From Pseudomonas sp. R37(2017) (lineage in GTDB: Bacteria; Pseudomonadota; Gammaproteobacteria; Pseudomonadales; Pseudomonadaceae): 64,000 bases of DNA. Below are positions 58,742 through 64,000 of the stretch, in pieces (within the stretch, counting starts at the first letter, position 1; the number at the start of each line of letters is the position of its first letter). The translations under genes were made by a program, and so were the position numbers. The stretch lies in NCBI RefSeq assembly GCF_002113375.1, contig NZ_NEHO01000006.1:186001-250000 (forward strand), in the 5' to 3' direction. Below the pieces are notes generated by a model. It was not told the DNA's origin and searched no databases. It worked only from the letters and a program-made list of their open reading frames with translations.

Positions 58742-59077
58742 TCTGCGGGCTGCTCCTGGTGCATTTTTTGAAAGTCGTGCGCATTGAAACGCCAGTTAAC
58801 CAATGCGAATCATTTGCATGAATTTGAATTGCGGGAAATGTAGAGATCCAAATGAGAAAATAACGTCAAAAAAACCGTTAATACATGTAATTTTCATTCA
58901 GATTAGCAGCAGTGTAGGGACTGTGGTTCGCCTCGTCGATCAAACGATGTCGTCGATGAGAATATGGCGCTGTCCCCGGATGCCTTTTATCGCGTGTTCG
59001 GCGCCCCTGACGGTGCCAGTTGCTGCTGGGTTCGCCAAGGTTGCGAAAGGATAGCTCGGTGATGGCCATCTTGCTTG
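58742..59077. other. Promoter region of fbpABC
   Basis: 336 bases between the second arnT stop and fbpA. It contains the Fur box listed separately and AT-rich sequence at 58840-58915. Short open frames (58803-59054 plus, 58878-59069 minus) show no ribosome site or family resemblance. An imperfect hairpin (CTCGTCGA with TCGATGAG, about 58930-58960) may end the arnT transcript. Confidence 0.5.
58803..58819. promoter_or_regulatory. Fur box upstream of fbpA
   Basis: ATGCGAATCATTTGCAT is palindromic at 14 of 17 positions and has the AAT-x-ATT centre of Fur sites. Its position 60-80 bases before the fbpA start suits iron-dependent repression of fbpABC. Confidence 0.7.
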
Positions 59078-60799
59078 TCAGGGCTGGATTTGCGGGAAGA
59101 TCAATACTTGCAGGTTGCCGCGCCGATAACGTTTGCCGTCGCTGGGCAACGCATCGACCTCCTGTAGCTCATCGACGCTGTTGACCCGCATCACCACCCC
59201 GACCGAGCCCTTTTTACGTGCCTCGGTCATCCATCGCCCGACGTCTTGCAGAGTCACCTTGCGCGAGGCTGCGGCGGGATCCTGGAGGCCGTATTTCATT
59301 TCGCCGACAATATTGTAGAGCGCCACTTCCGGTCGCCTGGTCAGCCACGACAAGGCCGATGCCGCACCCAGGTCGTTGCTCAACAGCGAGGTGGTCTGGT
59401 TCAAGCTGTCCAAGTGTTCGGAGATAAACCGGTCGGGCATCTTGCTGTCGACGATCTGGTTCGGCATGGCGGCGGGAAGCAGAGCCACCAGTAGCCAGAT
59501 GCCGAGGGCCGGCATCGCCCACAACGTCAACGGCCGCAGGACTTGCAGGGCGTTGGCGATGATCCAGCCCAGCAGCACGATGAATGCCAGGGACAGGCTG
59601 AACATCTCGGTATTTTCAAAGATTTTCTGGCTCAATTGCAGGTACAGCAAGGCCGCCAGGGCTGTCGTGGCGATGGCGACGTTGAGCCATCCGTTGACGC
59701 GAATCGTCCGTTCCCTTGCCTGTTGCAGCAAGCCGGTCAGTGTATCGCCCATCAGCAATGCCAGCGGCAACAGGCACGGCATGATGTAGGTTGGCAACTT
59801 GCCGCTGCTCATGCTGAAAATCGCCAGTGGCAACAACAACCAGAGCAGGAGGAAACCGCTGACGGGCCGATGCTTGTGTTTCCAGGCTTGGAGGAATGTC
59901 GCCGGCAACAACGCACTCCAGGGCAGCACGGAAACGGCCAGTATCGGCAGGTAGAACCACCATGGGCGTGCGTGTTGCGCATTGTCGGCGGCGAAGCGGC
60001 GTACGTGTTCGTTCCAGAAGAAGAAGTTCCAGAAGTCCGGTTCCTGATAATGAATGGCCAATGCCCAGGGCAAGCAGACTGCCGTGGCAACGACTACCGC
60101 CAACGGCCCGTAACGCAACAGCTCCCCGATGCGTCGCTGCCAGAGCATCCAGGGCAGGGCGATGACCGCCGGCAGCAGCCAGGCCAGAAAGCCCTTGGTC
60201 ATGAAGCCCATGCCGCAGGCAACGCCCAGCACTGCCCAGGCACCCAGGCGGGCACGGGTGGTGCGGCTGTCGATGGCGAACCACAGGGAGACCAGGCTCA
60301 GGTTGACCCACAGGGTGAACTGCGGATCGAGGTTGGCATACCCAGCCTGGCCGGCAATCAGTCCGAAGCTCATGTACAACAATGCGCAGGCAAAGCTGGT
60401 GCGGGGATCGTTCCAGAAGCGGCGAGCAATCAGCCAGGTCAGCCACACACTCAGCCCGGTACTCAGCGCTGACGCGATACGAACCCCGAACAGATTGTCG
60501 CCAAACACTGCCTGGCCGATGGCAATCATCCAGTACCCGGCAATGGGTTTTTCGAAATAGCGAAGGCCCATGAAGTGCGGCGAGATCCAGTTCCCGCCCT
60601 GCAGCATTTCCTGGCTGATCTGGGCATAACGGGTTTCATCGGGAATCCACAGGCCATGACTCATCAGCGGCAGCAAGTAGAACGCCATGAATGCAAGCAC
60701 CAGGGCGAACAGCAGCCAGCGCTCGTTGGCAGGTGTAGTCGGGGCGTACTGGCGGGAAGAATGGCCAACGCAATCTGGCAGTGGCTGTTTTGACGTCAT
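59078..60799 (-). CDS. arnT: Second lipid A L-Ara4N transferase ArnT
   Basis: Full-length ArnT of 573 residues, alignable end to end with the operon copy: [67 protein letters not shown] and [21 protein letters not shown] are nearly identical. It has a cytosolic N-terminal extension of about 25 residues ([19 protein letters not shown]). The ATG at 60799 is chosen; an in-frame ATG at 60892 would add a hydrophobic 31-residue leader and lies in a hairpin. It has its own upstream region with a regulator-like motif and lies 182 bases downstream of the Ais-like gene. Two arnT copies are known in some fluorescens-group genomes; different acceptors or conditions are possible. Confidence 0.93.
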   Translation of the reverse strand: MTSKQPLPDCVGHSSRQYAPTTPANERWLLFALVLAFMAFYLLPLMSHGLWIPDETRYAQISQEMLQGGNWISPHFMGLRYFEKPIAGYWMIAIGQAVFGDNLFGVRIASALSTGLSVWLTWLIARRFWNDPRTSFACALLYMSFGLIAGQAGYANLDPQFTLWVNLSLVSLWFAIDSRTTRARLGAWAVLGVACGMGFMTKGFLAWLLPAVIALPWMLWQRRIGELLRYGPLAVVVATAVCLPWALAIHYQEPDFWNFFFWNEHVRRFAADNAQHARPWWFYLPILAVSVLPWSALLPATFLQAWKHKHRPVSGFLLLWLLLPLAIFSMSSGKLPTYIMPCLLPLALLMGDTLTGLLQQARERTIRVNGWLNVAIATTALAALLYLQLSQKIFENTEMFSLSLAFIVLLGWIIANALQVLRPLTLWAMPALGIWLLVALLPAAMPNQIVDSKMPDRFISEHLDSLNQTTSLLSNDLGAASALSWLTRRPEVALYNIVGEMKYGLQDPAAASRKVTLQDVGRWMTEARKKGSVGVVMRVNSVDELQEVDALPSDGKRYRRGNLQVLIFPQIQP

Positions 60800-60875
60800 G
60801 TCTCGACCTTGGCGCTCAAAGGGCTGGTTGAAGAATGATAGGAAACTTGCAAGAGAGAAAAGCGCGACGATATAG

Positions 60876-60909
60876 AACAGTGAGAAGTTCATTGATGCTT
60901 CTCACTGTT
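60876..60909. promoter_or_regulatory. Strong hairpin in the leader of the second arnT
   Basis: AACAGTGAGAAG and CTTCTCACTGTT form a perfect 12-bp inverted repeat with a 10-base loop. On the minus strand it contains the upstream in-frame ATG at 60892. There is no T-run after it. It could end the Ais-like transcript, bind a dimeric regulator or control translation. Confidence 0.55.
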
Positions 60910-60910
60910 T

Positions 60911-60927
60911 GTTCAGCTGTTATTCAG
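60911..60927. promoter_or_regulatory. OmpR-type half-site pair upstream of second arnT
   Basis: GTTCAG-CTGTT-ATTCAG: two hexamers that match at 5 of 6 bases, spaced 11 bp, as bound by OmpR-family response regulators. It matches the motif upstream of the arn operon at 13 of 17 positions. It lies about 115 bases before the arnT start and directly beside the 34-bp hairpin. Confidence 0.4.
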
Positions 60928-60981
60928 TCAACTTCGAAGTAACTTGTTACAAAAGTTGTCGTCGTGTAATGACTCAGTCGT

Positions 60982-61629
60982 TTACTTCAGCAGGTCATTC
61001 CAGTCCTCGGCATTGACAATGCCGAGCACTTGCAGTTGCCCGCTGCCATCGATGCGCACAAACAACGCACTGGTGTACTCGGCGTCTTTCGCCGCATGTT
61101 TCAGACCGGTCTGCTCTTCAAAGTCAGCGATGCAGCCGCTGTGGGTCACCAGCACCAGGTTGCGATGGGCCACCTTGTGCGCCACGACATCGTTTCGCAT
61201 GGTCGTGCCGCAGGTCGCGAGCCATTCCTGGGTCTGAGGGTCACTGTTGAACATGTAGTGCGCGGTTTGCACCGTGCGGGTCACAGGGCTGGTGAGGATG
61301 TCGGTCTGCTGCAGGCCCAGGCGGGCGAAGCCCTGGCCAACACCGGCAGCCGCTTCACTGCCGATACGGGTAATGCCGTCGGCCGGACCCAGGCAAGGAT
61401 TGTCGGAGCGGTCGCAGCGCTCGGCATGACGAACCAGCACCGCGATCTCGCCGGCCTTCCATTGTTGCAGCAACTGGGCCCGGGCTTGCGCATTTTCCTC
61501 AGCCAGGTTGGTCGGGGATTTCGGCCACAGGATAAAACCGGTGACCAGCACGGCGACAGTCAGTACAGCGATAGCCACGACCGTTTTAGACAGCCTGGAA
61601 GATGGTTTACGCGAGTCGGAGTTGAACAA
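60982..61629 (-). CDS. Ais-like histidine phosphatase family protein
   Basis: Histidine-phosphatase (phosphoglycerate mutase-like) protein of 215 residues with an N-terminal membrane anchor (VVAIAVLTVAVLVTGFILW, about 17-35). The catalytic RHG-type motif is VLVRHAERCDRSDNPCLGP, followed by LTSPVTRTVQTAHYMF and the second His in LVLVTHSGCIADFEEQTG. This pattern is that of Ais/PmrG, which removes phosphate from heptose II of the LPS core and is coregulated with arn in enterobacteria. No upstream ATG exists in frame, so the TTG at 61629 with GGTGG upstream is the likely start. Its position beside arnT supports a role in LPS phosphate tuning, but other phosphatase roles are possible. Confidence 0.82.
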   Translation of the reverse strand: MFNSDSRKPSSRLSKTVVAIAVLTVAVLVTGFILWPKSPTNLAEENAQARAQLLQQWKAGEIAVLVRHAERCDRSDNPCLGPADGITRIGSEAAAGVGQGFARLGLQQTDILTSPVTRTVQTAHYMFNSDPQTQEWLATCGTTMRNDVVAHKVAHRNLVLVTHSGCIADFEEQTGLKHAAKDAEYTSALFVRIDGSGQLQVLGIVNAEDWNDLLK

Positions 61630-61934
61630 GTTTTTCCACCCGTTGGAGCGCCAGGGGCTATGCGGTTAAACAAAACCCGGAACAGCGCAATGAATATCCG
61701 CCGAATTGAGTTTCGGTGAACTAGTTGCGTGCCAAGTTAAATGTGCGCAGGTCTCGGAACGGTGAACGGAATGTGAAAAAAATGCAGTGAAGATAGCGGC
61801 GGGTAATTAGTCATTTATTGAGAATTCTTATCGTTTGTATTTGTATGGGGGTCTCAGTGAGAAACAAGCGGGACTTGGGGGAGGGATTAACGGCGAACTT
61901 GTCGCCGTTAATCCGGGCGGCAGCAAAAAGGCGA
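61630..61934. other. Intergenic region upstream of Ais-like gene
   Basis: About 305 bases without a gene. It contains the Ais-like promoter area and, near its right end, the hairpin listed separately. A minus-strand frame at 61828-62118 is a pqiC shadow. Confidence 0.5.
61885..61913. terminator. Perfect hairpin after pqiC
   Basis: GATTAACGGCGA pairs fully with TCGCCGTTAATC around a five-base loop, about 22 bases after the pqiC stop. No T-run follows on the minus strand, so it may be an RNA 3'-end stabiliser or weak terminator. Confidence 0.55.
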
Positions 61935-62492
61935 TCAGGGCGAAGTGCAACTTGGCTGTGATCGGGTCGCAGCCTGGCTGATCAACGCGGCTAGGCGTTT
62001 GACATTGTTTTGCTGGGCCAGTACGAGGTCGTCGATGGTTGCGCCCGAAGGCGTTTGCAGGGTGCTGCGGCAAATCACCCGTGCCGTGTCGCCTGTCTCG
62101 GCACTGCGCAGACGCCATCTCACATCCATCAGCGCGTATTGACCGGGGACCGAGTCAAAACGCTGCACATCGACGCGCACCGAGTATTTGCCTTGTACGG
62201 GACTATTGCTCAGTTGATCGGCCAGCGCACTGCGTAATTCGTCCACGAGGGTCGCGCCCCACCATTGGTTTTCCAGGATCGCCAGGCCACTGTTGCTTTC
62301 GCGAATGACGATCTGTGCGCGATCTACCTGGGGCGGCACGCTGATCGTCTCGATCTGAATCACGCCGACGGTGGCCCTTGAGTGATCACCGGCCTGCGCC
62401 GGGGTCAGGGTGTGGAATTGAATCGGGTCACTGCGGCACGCGGTGAGCAGCAACAGCGCAGCGACCAGTGTGAACTTCAGCGGAAAAGCCAT
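61935..62492 (-). CDS. pqiC: ABC-type transport auxiliary lipoprotein PqiC-like
   Basis: Lipoprotein of 185 residues: signal peptide with lipobox LTAC followed by RSDPIQFHTLTP, and the PqiC/YmbA domain (GVIQIETISVPPQVDRAQIVI, then WGATLVDELRSALADQLS). It anchors in the outer membrane and pairs with PqiB for lipid transport across the periplasm. The ATG at 62492 has AGGAG nine bases upstream and follows the pqiB stop by 17 bases. The C-terminus is slightly extended (QAATRSQPSCTSP). Confidence 0.9.
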   Translation of the reverse strand: MAFPLKFTLVAALLLLTACRSDPIQFHTLTPAQAGDHSRATVGVIQIETISVPPQVDRAQIVIRESNSGLAILENQWWGATLVDELRSALADQLSNSPVQGKYSVRVDVQRFDSVPGQYALMDVRWRLRSAETGDTARVICRSTLQTPSGATIDDLVLAQQNNVKRLAALISQAATRSQPSCTSP

Positions 62493-62509
62493 GGGTGTTG
62501 CTCCTGTGT

Positions 62510-64000
62510 TCAATTGCGCGGTGGTCCCTGCAGATCCACGGGCGCGGCATTGTTCGGACGGCCACGAAGCAGCGATTCCGGATGCCGCCCCAGGTAATCC
62601 GAAAGATCACGCAAGGATCTCGATGTGCGTCCCAGTTCATCCAGGGTCTGCCCCAGTTTTTCCCGTTGCGGCGAGTCCTCGGCCAAGGTCGAGCTGGCGG
62701 ATAGCAGGGTCGAGTTGGCGGTCTCCAGGGTCTTGCTGACATCCGACAGGGTCGCTTGCACGCCAGGCAGGATCTTGCCGTTGAATTGCATCATGCCTTT
62801 GCGCAGCTCAACCAGATTGCCATCGAGATTGCCTGCAATGCGCTCGATCGGCAGTTTGTTGACCTTGTCGACCATGGCTTCGAGTTTTTCCTGCAATTGC
62901 TCGAGGCTGCCCGGAATGGTCGGGATCATGACCGGGCGCGCTGTCGGATCGAAAACGACTTTGTCCGCCTTGGGGAAGAAGTCCAGGGCGATGTACAACT
63001 GGCCGGTCAGGAAGTTGCCGGTGCGCGCCTGGGCACGCAAACCGTTTTCGATAAAGGTGCCGATCACCCGCGCGCCCCCGGCTTCGTCATTGGGGTCATG
63101 ATTGAGCGCCTTGAGCATTTGGATGTGGGCCTGGCCCAGGCGTTGCGGATAAATCACGATGCCGACGTTGACTGGAAAACTGCGTTTCTTTGCGTCGTAA
63201 TCCAGATTGACCGCCACCACCTTGCCGATTTCCACGCCGAGGAACTCCACCGGAGCATCGACCTTGAGCCCGCGCATCGCCTGGTCGAAGCGCATGGCCA
63301 GGTACTGCGGCTTGCCGCTTGGCGGGGCGAGGGCGGTCTGCTGGTCTTCGAACAGTTCGTAGGCGTATTCCGCGGCCGCCGGTTTATCGTCAGGGCTGTA
63401 GTCGGGGGCGCGGAAGGCAATGCCGCCCACCAGCAGGGAGGACAGCGATTCGGTCTTGACCGCAAAACCGTTGGCACCGACGTTTACGTCGATGCCGCTG
63501 GCGTTCCAGAACCGGGTGTTTTCGGTGACGTACTTGTCATTGGGCGCATGGATGAACAGCTCGATGTTCACGCCCTTGCCATCCGGGTCCAGCGCGTAGG
63601 CCACCACCTGGCCCACCGGGATCTTGCGGTAGTAGACCGGGGAGCCGATGTCCAGCGATCCCAGGTCCTGGGTGAACAGGGTGAAGCGCTTTCCCGGCTC
63701 GCCGTATGTAATGGGCGGCGGGTTTTCCAGCCCCTGGAAATTTTTCTTCCGGCCGTTGGCCTGGCCGATATCGGCACCGATGTAGTCGCCCGACAGCAGG
63801 GTATCGATACCGGACACGCCGCCAGCGCCAATGCGCGGCCGCACGACCCAGAACTGCGAATCCTCGCGGGTAAAGCTCTCGGCCTGCTTGGCCAGTTTGA
63901 TGGTGGCGTTGACACTCTTCTGGTCACTGCTCAGTTCCACATCGGAGACATGACCAATCACCACATTTCGATATTTGACCTCGGTCTTGTTCGCGGTCAG
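62510..64000 (-). CDS. pqiB: MCE-domain protein PqiB (5' end outside window)
   Basis: Periplasm-spanning MCE protein, open to the right edge with 496 codons in the window. The ATG/GTG at 63964 is internal, since the frame continues upstream with TANKTEVKYRNVVIGHV, a regular MCE stretch. Three MCE (MlaD-like) domains can be traced: around residues before VSDVELSSDQKS, TLFTQDLGSLDIGSPVYYRKIPVGQV, and GLKVDAPVEFLGVEIGKVVAV. A C-terminal helical needle (LEQLQEKLEAMVDKVNKL to SSTLAEDSPQREKLGQ) forms the hydrophobic tunnel. It likely belongs to pqiABC, with pqiA expected just beyond the window. Confidence 0.93.
   Translation of the reverse strand: MTANKTEVKYRNVVIGHVSDVELSSDQKSVNATIKLAKQAESFTREDSQFWVVRPRIGAGGVSGIDTLLSGDYIGADIGQANGRKKNFQGLENPPPITYGEPGKRFTLFTQDLGSLDIGSPVYYRKIPVGQVVAYALDPDGKGVNIELFIHAPNDKYVTENTRFWNASGIDVNVGANGFAVKTESLSSLLVGGIAFRAPDYSPDDKPAAAEYAYELFEDQQTALAPPSGKPQYLAMRFDQAMRGLKVDAPVEFLGVEIGKVVAVNLDYDAKKRSFPVNVGIVIYPQRLGQAHIQMLKALNHDPNDEAGGARVIGTFIENGLRAQARTGNFLTGQLYIALDFFPKADKVVFDPTARPVMIPTIPGSLEQLQEKLEAMVDKVNKLPIERIAGNLDGNLVELRKGMMQFNGKILPGVQATLSDVSKTLETANSTLLSASSTLAEDSPQREKLGQTLDELGRTSRSLRDLSDYLGRHPESLLRGRPNNAAPVDLQGPPRN

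Overview
The window is high-GC bacterial chromosome and reads as a Pseudomonas of the fluorescens group. The grounds are gene content and order (a MocR regulator beside ccoG, a GlgE/trehalose/glycogen block, arnBCADTEF-ugd, fbpABC) and the intergenic palindromes built on GTGGGAGCGAGC, which are typical REP elements of that group. Species assignment is inference. I found no rRNA, tRNA, CRISPR array or insertion sequence.

Layout. 1-4050: MocR regulator (runs off the left edge), ccoG, a frameshifted DUF3203 gene and an MgtC-family membrane protein. 4.5-12.6 kb: glgE, a treS-maltokinase fusion and glgB on the plus strand, preceded by an AlgU-like promoter. 12.7-19 kb: accessory genes on the minus strand, namely a TccC-like RHS protein with a kinase-like C-terminal tip, a ParD/ParE-type toxin-antitoxin pair and an autotransporter with 20-residue RTX-like repeats. 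19-32 kb: an endonuclease/exonuclease/phosphatase protein, a PIG-L protein, then glgX, a DUF2934 protein, treY, malQ, treZ and glgA. 32.6-43.2 kb: ordinary housekeeping and transport genes (dienoyl-CoA isomerase, nudC, TauE/SafE permease, DUF1348, TetR, PLD-type PssA, AraC, LEA2 lipoprotein, nucleobase permease, HPP protein, MFS). 43.3-53.7 kb: a nine-gene lipid A aminoarabinose operon arnB-C-A-D-T-E-F-ugd plus a further GT-C glycosyltransferase. 54-64 kb: an orphan tyrosine recombinase, an iron(III) ABC transporter with a Fur box, a second arnT, an Ais-like phosphatase and pqiC-pqiB (runs off the right edge).

How the genes work together. The two glycan blocks make a connected network. GlgA and GlgB handle ADP-glucose-based linear glucan and branching; GlgE extends glucan from maltose-1-phosphate; the TreS-maltokinase fusion links trehalose, maltose and maltose-1-phosphate; GlgX debranches; TreY and TreZ release trehalose from glucan ends; MalQ recycles malto-oligosaccharides. 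The AlgU-like promoter suggests envelope or osmotic stress control. The arn operon, second arnT, Ais-like phosphatase and extra GT-C enzyme form a lipid A and core modification set relevant to cationic peptide resistance. A 17-nt motif with two half-sites at 11-bp spacing, of the kind bound by OmpR-family regulators, occurs upstream of both arn units.

The most unusual item is the RHS protein at 12677-15370. Its conserved TccC-like core ends at the usual DPDG junction and is followed by an AT-rich tip of about 230 residues with a glycine-rich loop, a lysine, a D-x-K-x-x-N catalytic loop and a DFD motif. The chain stops just after DFD, as in the minimal OspG/NleH-type effector kinases. No immunity gene lies beside it, which fits an anti-eukaryotic Tc-type toxin better than an antibacterial one. 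All functional statements are from sequence reading; no database search was run.
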